Shown: one piece after another, positions 51,870-62,759 of the stretch | Layout: each line of letters opens with the position of its first letter | Numbering within the stretch: position 1 is the first letter of the stretch | Source: Ypsolopha sequella | Lineage: Eukaryota > Arthropoda > Insecta > Lepidoptera > Ypsolophidae | Assembly (NCBI GenBank): GCA_934047225.1 | Contig: OW203984.1 | Location: 5,403,201 to 5,467,200, forward strand | Length of the DNA stretch: 64,000 bases | Direction of reading: 5' to 3' | The notes under the pieces: model-generated | Databases searched by the model: none | Seen by the model: only the letters and a program-made list of their open reading frames with translations | What the model was told of the DNA's origin: nothing | Program-made: the position numbers and the translations under genes

Positions 51870-53066
51870 GGGGCTATACCGTGAAAATTGTTACTTTTTG
51901 AAGTTATTTATCTGCTCTTTTAATGAAGTTCCAAGTAAGGATCTGGAAGCAATTTCTGTGTGGCTCAAACAAATAATTTGGTCTTAAACCCGAACAAATC
52001 AAAGTTTATGATTTTAGGGACGCGACACCAATGTGAGTCAATTGCAGAAATGAAACCTCACATTGAAATAGGTAGTTATAATGTAGATAGAGTTTTAAAA
52101 GCGCGTAATTTAGGTTTAATTTTAGACGGTGAACTTCGCTATATTGAGCATATTAACAGCAAAATAAGAAACGCTTTCTTTAGGCTCAAAGTTTTATACC
52201 AAATCAGAGAATTTTTAACGGAGAAAGTTCGCATTTTGATAACAGAGTCTCTGGTTTTGTCACTCTTCAATTTCTGTGATGTAGTCTATGGGCCGAGATT
52301 GATCGCTAAAACTGAGCGCGCAATCCAGCGTGTACAAAACGCATGTGCACGATTTTGTTTTGTTATTCCGAAGCGAGGTCATGTGACACCCTTTTTAAAC
52401 CAAAAAGGGATTTTAAAGATGTCAGCCCGCAGGAAATTTTACCTGGCTTGTTTAGTGCATCGTGTTATACATAGTAAGAGACCGACGTACCTTTATTCGA
52501 AATTTATTTGGAAGAGAGATTGTCATACACATGTTTATACTCGAAGTAGGGAAACAAGTAAAATTATTATACCTAGACACAGAACCAAAGGCTATAAAGG
52601 TTGTTTTAAATATGCGGCGTCCAAGATCTGGAGCGATCTACCTCCACCATTGCATGAGGAGATGAAAACTAAGAATTTTAAATTACACGTAAAGAAAATT
52701 TTCTTTGATTTACAAAATCTCATTTAGTATAGTAGCCGCTTAATAAAATACCTTCAGTGTCGTTATAATTCATTAATTAATTTTCAATTGTATTTTTAGA
52801 TTTATATTTATTTATTAATGATGATGTACAAGCTGCCTGCAAAAAAAAATGTTTTATGTTTATGTTTAGTGCGTGTACAGGGACAGGCCGAAAACCAGCG
52901 CTGTGTTGCTGCTCGATAGCTCACAGCAGATGCTGAGTCTGCCCCTTTTCGTCACATTTTGTAGTATATTATATAATTGTTTTCTTGTAAGTTTAGTTTT
53001 TATGTTATTTTTATGTATTATTGGTGACGAATAAATTTCTTTTTTTTTTTCTTTCTTTCTTTCTAA
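51870..53066 (+). mobile_element. 5'-truncated jockey/CR1-like LINE, 3' part
   Basis: It starts inside the reverse transcriptase, has a long C-terminal frame to 52727, an AT-rich 3' region and ends AATAAATTTC followed by T and CTTT repeats (53038-53066). The simple-repeat tail and 5' truncation fit a non-LTR retrotransposon. Confidence 0.7.
51898..52727 (+). pseudogene. LINE ORF2, reverse-transcriptase thumb and C-terminus
   Basis: A first frame reads KDLEAISVWLKQ (codons from about 51937). After a one-base shift near 51972, the main frame continues with NNLVLNPNKSKFMILG, the usual segment after the YADD box, then NLGLILDGELRYIEHINSK (the DLG-like block), the connection region, and the tail KYAASKIWSDLPPPL before TAA. 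The main frame has 255 codons with no internal stop, but the catalytic part is absent. The motif order matches jockey/CR1-type ORF2. It does not overlap the piece of RT preserved at 19.1-20.9 kb enough to prove they are one family. Confidence 0.8.
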
Positions 53067-53067
53067 A

Positions 53068-53417
53068 ATAAATTAGTATAACAATTTTGGGACCTTTTAC
53101 TAGATTTTGGTCTATCAGAAACGCGATAGGAGGAATTTCATTCCATAGAAATAATTATTGAAATCAGGTCTAAATTTACACTTTTTTTGATATTCTGACA
53201 AATTAGGATAGCATACATACTTGAAAAATATTTATTTAGATGGTTTTTAACTACACCTAAATTACTGGTTATAGAATTTTTTGTAGCTATTTTAGTTAAT
53301 TTTGCATTAATTTAAAACCGACTTTTTGACAATTTTCCCCGAATCCGTCCCTTTCGCACTGCGGGTCTTTCTGCCTGGAGTAACGGGGACCTTTCCTAGC
53401 ACAGTATATCACCTTAA
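53068..53417 (-). repeat. Decayed TTAA-family (425 bp) copy, inverted
   Basis: On the minus strand it starts near TTAA (53414-53417) and includes CGTTACTCCAGG, GCGAAAGGGACGGATTCGGG, AAAGTCGGTTTTAAA, AGACCTGATTTCAATAA and GTTTCTGATAGACC-like segments in the order of 37133-37557, with many changes. It abuts the tail of the LINE. Confidence 0.6.
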
Positions 53418-53708
53418 GGTGGGCCATTCCACTCAGCTGCTATATACTAAATGCTTTAGATCTTTGTGACGTCTTTGATCTCAATGAAACTTTGCACACA
53501 TCTTTATAAATGTTTCCCTTCCCCCCTACACCGCACTCCAACCCATCTCTCATAAAGAGGAGTAAGATGGCGAGTTATTAAAAAGCGCCGAATTTGTGAA
53601 ATGGTTTCAGGTAAAAACAGTTTTCCATGAAACGGTAACTGTTTATTTATAGAAAAGTGTATAATCTTAGTGTTCTTTACATGGACGACGTCTGTATTTC
53701 TCTCTTTT

Positions 53709-54006
53709 TAGGGTTCGGTACCCAAAGGGCAACCAACGGGACCCTATTACTAAGACTCCGCTGTCCGTCTGTCTGTCTGTCCGTCTCTGACTAGGCTGTA
53801 TCTCATGAACCGTGATAGTTACACAGTTAAAATTTTCACAGATGATATATTTCTGTTGCCGCTATAACAACAAATACTAAAAAACAGAATAAAATAAATA
53901 TTTAAGGGTGCTCCGATACAACAGACATGTTTTTTTTTGCCGTTTTTATAGATAATGGTACGGAATTCTACGTGCGCGACTCCGACTCGCACTTGGCCGG
54001 TTTTTA
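53709..54006 (-). repeat. Lepidopteran GGCCAAGTGCGAGTCGGAGT repeat, reverse copy
   Basis: It starts with TAGGGTTCGGTACCCAAAGG, holds GTCCGTCTGTCTGTCTGTCC, and ends CTCGCACTTGGCCGGTTTTT. It matches 47241-47500 in reverse along its full length. Confidence 0.78.
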
Positions 54007-54403
54007 TTTTATTTCCAGTATAGATAAAAGTTATACAACTTGCTAAACTTTGCGTAAAAACGAGGCAATTTTGACGATAACCTGACAGCTATTTTATTTG
54101 CTTTTTGGGCTGTATTGAGACGTAGTTAGATGTCGCTAGGTAACACTTATGAAAAAAATATGAAGAAAATAAGCTGTTGACTTCACATTCAGTTTTTACC
54201 TTTTGTATGAATCTTGAGAAAAATGCAGGCGTAATAGGGCCTCTTAAGATGTATGACTGCAGAATGAGTAGTTTTGCGGGCTCTATACTGGATGGTGCCC
54301 ATTAAACCCGACAGTAATAGTTCATACAGTAAAAGAAAAAAGGGGTCAAATAAAAGTAGAAAATAGAAAATAACTCCGATTTTCTACCGATTAAAAAGTG
54401 CAT
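54007..54403. other. No gene seen
   Basis: AT-rich DNA with nothing that I can assign. Confidence 0.35.
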
Positions 54404-54462
54404 GGCACAGCGGTAATTAGGCTTTTAATTGCGTTTTGTTCGAATCCTGTTGGCAAAGCGCA
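54404..54462 (+). other. tRNA-like A and B boxes (possible SINE head)
   Basis: TGGCACAGCGG (54405-54415) fits the pol III A box and GTTCGAATCC (54440-54449) fits the B box with a changed first base; the spacing is about 25 bases. No complete cloverleaf is visible. It could be the head of a tRNA-derived SINE cut by later events. Confidence 0.35.
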
Positions 54463-54691
54463 AAATAGGACAATTCAGCTTAATTGCCCGAAGCTTGGCC
54501 AATTACGGGTACGTAATGGAACACACAGTCAGAACGTTCCTGTGCTGTTTACGGGAATTATTCCTGGAACTTCGTAATGTCCCACCCATAACTTGCCTTG
54601 ATCTACGCCGTAGACTACACGATTCCACCCTCGCCATCAGCCTCATCGATACGTTTGAATCTTGCTCAAGAAACCCCACAACTAACGGGTA

Positions 54692-54879
54692 TGTGGCGAC
54701 TCGCCCATCACAAATAAAACCTTCATGCGCATTCGTCCATAGAGTCACAAAATGACTTCAGATGTCAACTCTTGTCTTGAGTTTTAGATATAATATCTTG
54801 TAACAATATCAACAATAAATTATGATATAACTGGCTATCTACAGCTTTATTTATAAATAGGACGTAAAAACATCCTATA
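54692..54879 (+). repeat. 5' LTR, 188 bp
   Basis: It starts TGTGGCGACTCGCCCATCAC and ends ACATCCTATA. It has AATAAA near 54713 and 54822 and a TATTTATAAATAGG TATA-like word near 54849. The right LTR is identical by eye. Confidence 0.93.
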
Positions 54880-54880
54880 T

Positions 54881-54891
54881 TGGTGACCCCG
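54881..54891 (+). other. tRNA-Trp primer binding site
   Basis: TGGTGACCCCG, one base after the LTR, is complementary to the 3' end of insect tRNA-Trp with its CCA. Matching stops after 11 bases. Priming by tRNA-Trp is known for the CsRn1/Kabuki group. Confidence 0.8.
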
Positions 54892-55601
54892 TATGAACTA
54901 TACCTACAACCTTCTGATGTTTATGTTGCCCGTATGAACTACAATATTTTGTGTTCACGTTCTCCAAACTATTATATCACCGGTTGGGCATTGTAACTTT
55001 CGACTTCCTGAGCTTCCTGCCACCTGTGGGATATCCACCATTGATGCTGCACGCCACATAGCGCCTAGAGGGGCCACTGGAAACTGCTTAACCGCAAACT
55101 GGTACAGTATGGACTACGGACAGACGGTAACACGTTTTCTTCATTTATCTGTTTTCGAACTTTGAAATAACTTGGTGAAAGTGTTCGGTGAACTGCAAAC
55201 TAACTTAACATTTAATTAATATAAAAAAAAAAAATTGTTTCCGCAAACTTAATCTTAATTCTCTTTTATAAGTTTGTGATAGTTTGTGTGCTGATTTTAG
55301 TTACTTATTTAGTTTATGTGCATACTTTTGCATATACAGAGTGTATATTAACCTTATTGTGAATTAAATTTGTCCCAAATAGTAAGGGCTCATAAACCTT
55401 TTATCAGATTTAATATTTAAAACTTTTTAGTACGTAGATTTTTTTATTTTTATTTCTTCGTGTTTGGTGTTTTGCCTTATGACTTGTATGTAGATAGCAC
55501 CTGCTGAATTATTTTTTTTCTTCTGCACTTATATTAATTATTATTAATTAATAATTGTATTGTTTTGGTTTTTGTGCTTCTATTCGATTTGTTCACTAAT
55601 T
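54892..55601 (+). other. Untranslated leader of the retrotransposon
   Basis: About 710 bp between the primer site and gag. It is AT-rich in its second half and has no open frame of note. A packaging signal would be expected here but is not recognisable. Confidence 0.6.
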
Positions 55602-56453
55602 ATGTCTGCCGAGGAGGAACTAAGGCAGCAAGTGCGGGAGTTACAGAGGCAACTTGCATGCACGCAACCCTCCGTTTCAAACCCGTCTTATGTGAATGCT
55701 GTTTCACTCAAACTGAGTGACTTTTGGGAGGATAAACCAACTCTATGGTTTGCACAGGCCGAGGCACAGTTTGAAATTGCTGGAATCTCACAGGATCCCA
55801 CCAAGTACGGACATATTTTGTCCAAACTGGATGCCCGTTTGGCTGATGTGGTAGAGGACGTCATCGCCAACCCGCCCGCCTCTAACAAATACGAGAACCT
55901 TAAAAGGGAGCTCATTCGAAGGCTATCTTCGTCAAAACAGCACCGGGTGAGAAAATTATTGAGTGAAGAACAACTGGGAGATAGGAAGCCTTCTGCTTTT
56001 CTCCGCCATTTGCGATCACTGGCTGGAATGACCGTTGGGGATGAAGATATATTACGCGAGCTGTGGATGCGCCGATTACCGGAAGAGGTGCAGAGGATTT
56101 TGACGGCGCAGCGTGACTTGTCACTTGCCAAAGTCGCTGAAATTGCTGATGCTATTGCTGAAACGCCTTCCCCTTCCACACCCTTAGCCATACACGCAGC
56201 GTCTTCCTCAATTAGCGAACTCGATAACATTAAGCGTTGTTTACTTGAACTGTCGAAGAAAGTTGATGCCCTTACAAAGAATCAGTCTAACCGCCATCGA
56301 TCCAATTCTCGCTCAGGACCTAAGTCCAGATCCTCTTCACAGCCCAGCACCTGCCTCTGCTGGTACCACAAAAAGTATGCCAACCAGGCAAATAAGTGTA
56401 TGTCTCCTTGTGGTTGGAAGCCTGACCAGGAAAACTCCTCCAGCAGCCAGTAG
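55602..56453 (+). CDS. gag: Gag polyprotein of the Ty3/gypsy element
   Basis: A 283-residue frame starts MSAEEELRQQVRELQRQL (a short coiled coil), followed by a capsid-like region (WFAQAEAQFEIAGI near residue 50, RRLSSSKQHRVRKLL near 107, FLRHLRSLAG near 132). It ends in a zinc finger CX2HX9CX3C (C253, H256, C266, C270; CWYHKKYANQANKC then PC), the CHCC type typical of the CsRn1 group. An ATG 14 codons upstream gives an unlikely hydrophobic start, so I chose 55602. Gag forms the particle that packages element RNA. The frame is intact. The pol frame overlaps its end at -1. Confidence 0.9.
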   Translation: MSAEEELRQQVRELQRQLACTQPSVSNPSYVNAVSLKLSDFWEDKPTLWFAQAEAQFEIAGISQDPTKYGHILSKLDARLADVVEDVIANPPASNKYENLKRELIRRLSSSKQHRVRKLLSEEQLGDRKPSAFLRHLRSLAGMTVGDEDILRELWMRRLPEEVQRILTAQRDLSLAKVAEIADAIAETPSPSTPLAIHAASSSISELDNIKRCLLELSKKVDALTKNQSNRHRSNSRSGPKSRSSSQPSTCLCWYHKKYANQANKCMSPCGWKPDQENSSSSQ

Positions 56454-57304
56454 CGGCGGCATCTGACTGCTTCGGTCATTCCAGCCGTCGTTTATTCGTA
56501 ACAGACTCTGTATCAAAGGTCCGATACCTGATCGACACTGGGTCAGATCTGTGCTGCTACCTACGCCAGCTCATGAAGGGTATACATCACCCTACTGGAT
56601 TCGACGTACGTGCCGCTAATGGTAGCCCTATAAAAACCTACGGCTCCATTACTTTATGTGTGAACCTTGGGCTACGCCGGGAATTCCGATGGAATTTTAT
56701 TATTGCAGACGTGGCCAGTCCCATAATTGGAGCGGATTTTCTGGCACATTATCATCTGTTACCGGACTGCTGTAACCTTAAAATAATTGACGGCTCCACG
56801 AAATTGGCAACACAGGCTACCATCGCCCAGGTCTCCCAATCAAGTGTCAAAACCATTGTTGCTGGGGACTCACCTTACATCAGGTTATTGCAAGAGTTCC
56901 CTGACATCACACGGCCTCCTGGCCTCCACAGGACAATCAAGCATAACACGGTGCATCACATCGTTACTACAGAGGGTCCACCGGTTGCATCTCGCCCACG
57001 CCGTCTTGCCTCGCAGAAGTTGCAGGTAGCCAGGAAGGAATTCCAAGAGATGGTTGCATGTGGGACTGCCCGACCTTCCGACAGCGCTTGGTCCTCGCCA
57101 CTACATTTGGCAAAGAAGGGTGAAAATGGCTGGCGCCCCTGTGGTGACTACCGTGCCCTTAACGCCCGTACCATCCCCGATCGTTATCCCGTTCGGCATA
57201 TAGGGGATTTTGGCCAGGAGCTGGCAGGATCTACGGTATTTAGCACTGTGGATCTAGTCAAAGCTTACCAACAAATACCAGTTTTCGCCAGAGGATATTG
57301 CTAA
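56426..57304 (+). pseudogene. pol: Pol, part 1: protease and RT fingers (frame -1 to gag)
   Basis: This frame opens at 56426, overlaps the last 28 bp of gag, and needs a -1 shift for translation. It carries the aspartic protease site LIDTGSDLC (DTG at 56534-56542), the IIGADFL part of the same fold, then the RT start with WRPCGDYRALNART and FSTVDLVKAYQQIP, where the D of motif A lies. A TAA at 57302 ends it because one extra base near 57282-57287 moves the true frame. Protease and the first RT residues look intact, but the product would be a truncated enzyme. Confidence 0.9.
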
Positions 57305-58937
57305 AACGGCAATCACAACACCCTTTGGCCTCTTTGAATTTCCTTATATGACGTTCGGGTTACGTAACGCGGGACAAACGTTTCAGCGTTTTATTGACGA
57401 GGTGGTACGCGGGCTTGAATTCGTTTTTCCTTATGTGGACGACATTCTGATTTATTCTCGTTCAAAGGAGGAGCACAACCATCATCTTCGTGCCCTTTTC
57501 CAAAGACTTTCAGAATATGGCGTAGTCATCAACACCTCAAAGTGTACTTTTGGTGCCGAGGAAGTGACATTTTTAGGTCACCGGATCTCTAAAGACGGCA
57601 TTCGTCCACCACCAGAACGTATCGAGGTCCTCAAAAATTACCCCTTGCCGGAAACAGTGGAAGGCCTACGCAGGTTTTTAGGCATGATCAATTTTTATCG
57701 CCGGTTCCTACCTAACGCAGCTGAGTATCAAGCTCCGCTTATAGACATGTTGGCCTCCACCCAACTCAAGGGCAAGAAACCCGTCCCCTGGACATCGGAT
57801 TTAGAAACTGCTTTCCAAAAATGCAGGGATCATTTGGCTAGCGCAACAATCCTAGCCCATCCCGACACCACTGCCACACTGGGACTTTTCACAGATGCAT
57901 CTTCCACCCATGTAGGAGCATGTCTCCAACAGCGTGTTGAAGATGATTGGCAGCCTCTTGCATTTTTTAGTAAAAAGCTTACTACTCGGCAAACAACATG
58001 GCCAGCCTATTACCGAGAGTTACTCGCTGTCTATGAAGCTGTCCAACATTTTCGACACGTTTTGGAGGCACAACATGTGCGTATTTACACGGATCATAAA
58101 CCTTTGATCTATGCATTTTCACAACGTCGTGAAAAGTTACCTCCAGTTCAACTTAATCAGTTGTCCTTCATATCCCAATTTACGACGGATATCGTCCATA
58201 TAAGCGGAAAGGACAACGTGGTGGCCGACTCTATGTCTCGCATCGAGGCCATTCGCCTTGATGATAATTTCGCCGCTCTCGCCGCTGATCAGATGGCAAA
58301 CGACGAACTGCGTGAGATGTTGAACCGCTCATCCCTCAAGCTTGAAAAAGTCGCAGTTCCTGGGACAGATATTTTCCTTTACTGTGACACCTCTACTGGG
58401 AAGCCCCGGCCATTTGTCACACACGATTTTAGACGTGCTGTATTTGGTAAGATTCATAATCTTAGTCACCCAGGTGCTCGAAATACAGCCAAACTCGTCT
58501 CTGAGCGATTTGTGTGGCCTAACATCCAAAAGGATTGCCGCACTTGGGCTCGATCTTGCCAAGCTTGCCAACGTAGCAAAATTACGCGGCACACTAACTC
58601 TCCTCTCGGAACCTTCGCCACGCCTACTAAGCGTTTTCGCCACGTCCATTTGGACATAATAGGCCCCTTGCCCTACAGTAAAGGTTTTTACTACTGTTTG
58701 ACAGCTGTCGACCGTTTTAGTCGATGGCCTGAAGCATGGCCGATGGTGGGTATAACAGCGGAGGAGGTCGCCGAGACATTTTTTAGCGGCTGGGTCGCTA
58801 GATATGGCGTTCCATCCTTGGTAACGACAGATCAGGGCCGACAATTTGAGTCTGCCCTCTTTCAGGCTTTAATGCAACTTTGTTCAGCCAAGCGCGTTCG
58901 TACCACGAGGTATCACGTGTGCGAACGGGTTGGTTGA
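57288..58937 (+). pseudogene. pol: Pol, part 2: RT palm, RNase H and integrase core
   Basis: The frame continues Pol from PEDIAKTAITTPFG. It holds the RT catalytic box YVDDIL (DD at 57438-57443), the thumb with GLRRFLGMINFYRRFLP, the RNase H start LFTDASSTHVG and TDHKPL block, the integrase zinc finger (H and H near 58456 and 58468, CQAC near 58559), and the first two catalytic acids of integrase (HLDIIG near 58648, TTDQGRQFES near 58826). It is closed by a TGA at 58935 because two bases are missing (or one extra) at about 58917. RT copies the RNA and integrase inserts the DNA; both are cut apart here. Confidence 0.9.
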
Positions 58938-59619
58938 GCGTATGCACCGCCAATTGAAAGCTGCGCTGATGTGCCACCAAGAGACGTGGTGTAAAGCCCT
59001 GCCCATGGTGTTGTTAGGGATGCGTGCTTCTCTTAAGGAAGACTTACAAGTTTCTCCCGCCGAGGTATTGTACGGGGAACCCTTGTGCCTACCCGGTGAG
59101 TTCATTTCACCTTCCGCAGCTCCCCATTGCAACACTGATGTGACTAACTTTGCCACACAGTTAAGGCGTTGTATGTCGCAACTGCAGCCTACTCCTACGT
59201 CAGCACACGGTAGGAAATCCATCTTTATTCACAAGGACTTGGCATCCTCTAGTCACGTTTTCTTGCGTGATGATACGGTGAGGCCTTCTTTAAAACCTCC
59301 TTACACTGGACCCTATAAAGTCGTTTCTAGGAGGGATAAGACGCTCACTATTGTCATTGGAGATAAGAACGTACAGGTCAGCATCGACCGTGTAAAACCG
59401 GCATACCTCTGCGTTGACGCTGAATCTCCTGGTTCATCGGTTACTCTGACACCAGCTTTGGCTCCTGCTACACCCTCAGCAGCTTCTTTTGTACCTGGTA
59501 ACTCTGCTGACCCTGTTTCTGCTCCTGTTCCCAACCCCATTAACCCGGCACCAGTAAAGCCAAACTACATAACACGTTCGGGACGGAGTGTTCGTTTCAA
59601 GACTCCTCTCGACCTTTGA
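58918..59619 (+). pseudogene. pol: Pol, part 3: integrase C-terminus with GPY domain
   Basis: After the second shift the frame reads CANGLVERMHRQLK, with the third integrase catalytic acid (E, 58936-58938). The GPY/F module PPYTGPYKVVSRRDK (near 59302-59345) follows, then a long proline- and serine-rich tail (VSAPVPNPINPAPVKP) to the stop at 59617. The P expected just before this part is lost at the shift. The tail after the GPY module is long, as is common in this group. No separate envelope frame follows. Confidence 0.88.
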
Positions 59620-59852
59620 CTTGCTGTTTTGGTTCCCACCCGTTAGTAAGATTTACATAATATGTTAATGGTTGTTGTAAATATTATTCCCTATATCATT
59701 GTTTATATTTGATTTAATTACCTTTCGAGGATTTTGTAAATATTTTGTGACTTTTAAATGCAATTCTGTTTAGTTAATTTAAAGATGAGAAATGTTATGT
59801 TTGTTATGTTTCATAATAAGATTATAGTTATTTAAGTATGGGTTAACTTTCT

Positions 59853-59865
59853 CCTAGGGGGGTGG
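59853..59865 (+). other. Polypurine tract
   Basis: TAGGGGGGTGG directly precedes the 3' LTR. It is the expected primer for plus-strand DNA synthesis. Confidence 0.8.
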
Positions 59866-60053
59866 TGTGGCGACTCGCCCATCACAAATAAAACCTTCAT
59901 GCGCATTCGTCCATAGAGTCACAAAATGACTTCAGATGTCAACTCTTGTCTTGAGTTTTAGATATAATATCTTGTAACAATATCAACAATAAATTATGAT
60001 ATAACTGGCTATCTACAGCTTTATTTATAAATAGGACGTAAAAACATCCTATA
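59866..60053 (+). repeat. 3' LTR, 188 bp
   Basis: Same 188 bp as the 5' LTR, without a difference that I can see. It is followed by GGTA, the right target duplication. Confidence 0.93.
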
Positions 60054-60075
60054 GGTATAAATTGTTGAAACTGTG

Positions 60076-60531
60076 TTAAGGCGCTCTTATCCCAGAAGAG
60101 TGACTCTCTGTCTTTTTCTTTACGTGTAAGGAGTAAAGAAAATAACCACACTTTTGTACTTTTTCGTTGTTTTTATCGGTTTTTAAATTGTTTAAAAATA
60201 AGGGATATGATTAATAAAACCCACTTACGTGGTCGACCTAGAAAATTTAAAGAGCAATATTACCAGATATGTTTCGTTAATAAAAGAGTGGAATTATGGA
60301 AATGGCATGATTTGGAAGGTCTTATTGCTGCTGTGTTGTCATTGTGTATTGTCATGCTGTGTTCGTAAATTATTTCTATCGAGCAAAGTTTATCTGATCG
60401 TGTAACACATCCGTGGAAGACCTAGATAAAGGTTTGAACTATATTGCATATATTTTTTTGGAAGTTTTAAACGACATTTTAAAGTTCTATTTGACTTTGA
60501 AATTACTGATTTTGGGATAAGAGCGCCTTAA
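60076..60531. mobile_element. 456-bp TTAA-bounded element with 19-bp perfect ends
   Basis: TTAAGGCGCTCTTATCCCA at 60076-60094 is repeated exactly in inverted form at 60513-60531, including the TTAA. It begins 22 bp after the gypsy element. No transposase frame is seen. The end TTAAGGCG is shared with the 425-bp and 473-bp families, so one transposase could act on all. Confidence 0.85.
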
Positions 60532-60637
60532 TATCTGTCTGGCGATTCTCAAAAAAACAATTCTATATAAATTCCTTAACATTTTCATGTAAATTTGAAC
60601 ACATTAACATGAAAATTAACGAACTCCAAAACAAAAC

Positions 60638-60876
60638 AATATAAGGTGATATTAATATTGCAGCCAAATTCATACTTAACACGATAACACTTATTGCTAA
60701 TTTCGCTAAATAAAATGTTGACCTACTATAGTAATTGATTCGGGACTGGGCTTGCTTTTATAGGGAAAAAGAAACAAATAATTTACGAATTTCACAAAAA
60801 GTGTCAAAAACCTTGATACTGAACTCTTACCGTATAGCTAGTATGAATATGGCCACACAAATTAATGTCACCTAGG
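60638..60876. repeat. Decayed TA-type foldback MITE (TATACAAGGTGA family)
   Basis: ATAAGGTGATATTAATATTG at the left, GATTCGGGACTGGGCTTGC in the centre and AGTATGAATATGGCC then GTCACCTAGG at the right follow 27498-27767 with heavy divergence. Confidence 0.55.
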
Positions 60877-61772
60877 TCAGGGGTGGCGATCTTTTTTAAA
60901 ATGTCTATTTTTAAGGCAACAGCCGAAAATTAATATTCAAGTATCTAGCTGTTTCAAACTCGGCCCGTTAAATCCCTAAAAATACATGGAAGTTAAACTT
61001 TCTTCCAGTCAATAGGTAAGCTATTACATTACAAGTGAGTAGAAACTACTTCTAAGAACCTCATTGATTTCCTTCCATCTAGCCTGAAGACTGTTTCCTA
61101 TTATCTAGGACCCCTGAGACCTGGAGAGAGCAGTTTCAAGCTCTCTACAGTTGAGTCTCGGCAATATTAAGTTTCTAAGAAATTGCTGATGCTTTTAGAG
61201 TCAGTAACTGGAACAACGATCTATAAAGGAGCATTGTATTACTCTTTGTTAATTTTCTTACTGTTTCTTCAAGATTACATAATTATTATTTAAACAGAAA
61301 GTGCATAATGGCAGATAAGCTATAGTAAGTAATTACATATGAAATTGCCGAAATTTTCTTACAGATTTATGAGTTCCTGTAATTCAATAGGTATTTCCAT
61401 TATTTGTTTTTTGTTTGAAAGTTGATTTCAAGGTTGTACATTTACGTATTCAATTTTATTTTGATTGTTAGTTTGATAATCAAAATTTATATTTCAAAAA
61501 CAGTTCGTTCTAAATGCCATGCATTTCTACGATGAGATTCGTAATAATTTTTTACAGCTGACACTTTTCAAAAATTAAATTAATATTGCTGTTAGCTTAA
61601 TGTTGTCTCATTCATACACAAAAGAAATAACATAATATGGTTTTGTCATTCCTAAAAAAATGCAAATATGTTAGTACTGAAAATTGAGTTTCCTTCAAAT
61701 TCTCTATAGAAAACGGTAATTTCACATGTAAAGACCTAGTACTAATCAAAAGTTATGCAGCGCAGACGAACA
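60877..61772. other. No gene seen
   Basis: 61490-61720 shares words with 33200-33400 in reverse (CATTTCTACGATGAGATTCG against CGAATCTTCATAGAAATG; CAGCTGACACTTTTC against GAAAGTGTCAGCTG), so both places hold a diverged repeat. No frame is supported. Confidence 0.45.
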
Positions 61773-61833
61773 GACAGTCGAGGCTTAGTAATAGGGTCCC
61801 GTTTGGCACCCTTTGAGTACGGAACCCAAAAAA
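61773..61833 (+). repeat. End piece of the GGCCAAGTGCGAGTC repeat
   Basis: GGCTTAGTAATAGGGTCCCG then TTTGAGTACGGAACCCAAAA matches 47450-47500. Confidence 0.6.
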
Positions 61834-62759
61834 TTAGAAAAGTATTAATAATTTACGAAATACGAAAGGAAAATAAATAATTGTTACGAAAAATGATTTA
61901 CGGAAAATAAATAATAATTACACATCACGATTTACACCCGCTAAAAGTAAAATTTTCATATATTCATTGAGAAATTACCATCACATCGACACCGACCGTT
62001 GTCAACGAAACGGGTTAATAAAAAAAGAGTGCTTCCAAATAAAATGTACTGTACCCCACTAATAAGTAAGCTTTTCTTTAAAAAGTCAACAAATACAACA
62101 AAAATGTTTTGTTCAATTCTTACGGAAGCAGTAAAGGGGTAAGTTAGATTGCCCCCGCTCAATGGTGTAGAAAATAGGCGCACTTTTCAAACTGCCGCCC
62201 TCATTGGCCATCCCACTTCAAAGGGGACAGCTTCTGTTTATAAATGTAAATACCTTATACTTTACTTGTGTGCATTCTATTTTTTAGGTATAGATTATTG
62301 TAATCTAATTTTGTAATTTCATTAGGAAATGTAAACTTAAAATTTCACTCCTTTATCTTTATTGCAGAAAATGTGAGAAAAACATGTATGTGATATCCGG
62401 GGTGGAAAATTAAAAAGGGAACTGTTAGGTAGCATTCCTTACTTTAATTTATAAAAATTTAGAGGAAACCTTCTAAACCCTCATTATAGGGGTTAATATA
62501 CCAAGAATGAATTCACCAGTAATATCAAAATCGAAAATATAAATGCTATAACTAAAACCCTGTATCTATTGAAATATGGTATGGTACCTCAAAGAAATGT
62601 TCGTCTTAGATACCTCTTATAGGCCTATTTCTATATACCTTATACAAACGTGTTTAGTTAATACACGTGGGGGGTATGTAGAGACACCCCGCCGCCATTT
62701 CGAGCATTCTACTACTTACTTTGACGAAAAAAAGGTTAAGACCTTGAACATAATGGACG
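61834..62759. other. No gene seen
   Basis: AT-rich, with frames of 70-75 codons only. GGGTGGAAAATTAAAAAGGG near 62400 resembles 8412. Confidence 0.4.

Larger units (their letters stand above)
54692..60053 (+). mobile_element. Ty3/gypsy LTR retrotransposon, CsRn1/Kabuki-like, 5.36 kb
   Basis: Two 188-bp LTRs, identical by eye, bracket gag and pol. The 4-bp target duplication is GGTA (54688-54691, 60054-60057). A primer site complementary to tRNA-Trp, a CHCC-type Gag zinc finger and the order protease, RT, RNase H, integrase put it in the CsRn1 group of Ty3/gypsy elements. No envelope frame is present. Two indels disable pol, so the copy is not autonomous although its LTRs show no ageing. Confidence 0.93.

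Noticed and set aside
55688..56230. 180-codon minus-strand frame inside gag
   Set aside because: Shadow of gag.
58329..58844. 171-codon minus-strand frame inside pol
   Set aside because: Shadow of the integrase coding strand.
59620..59865. Envelope gene after pol
   Set aside because: Only about 245 bp lie between pol and the LTR, AT-rich and without an open frame; this group normally lacks env.
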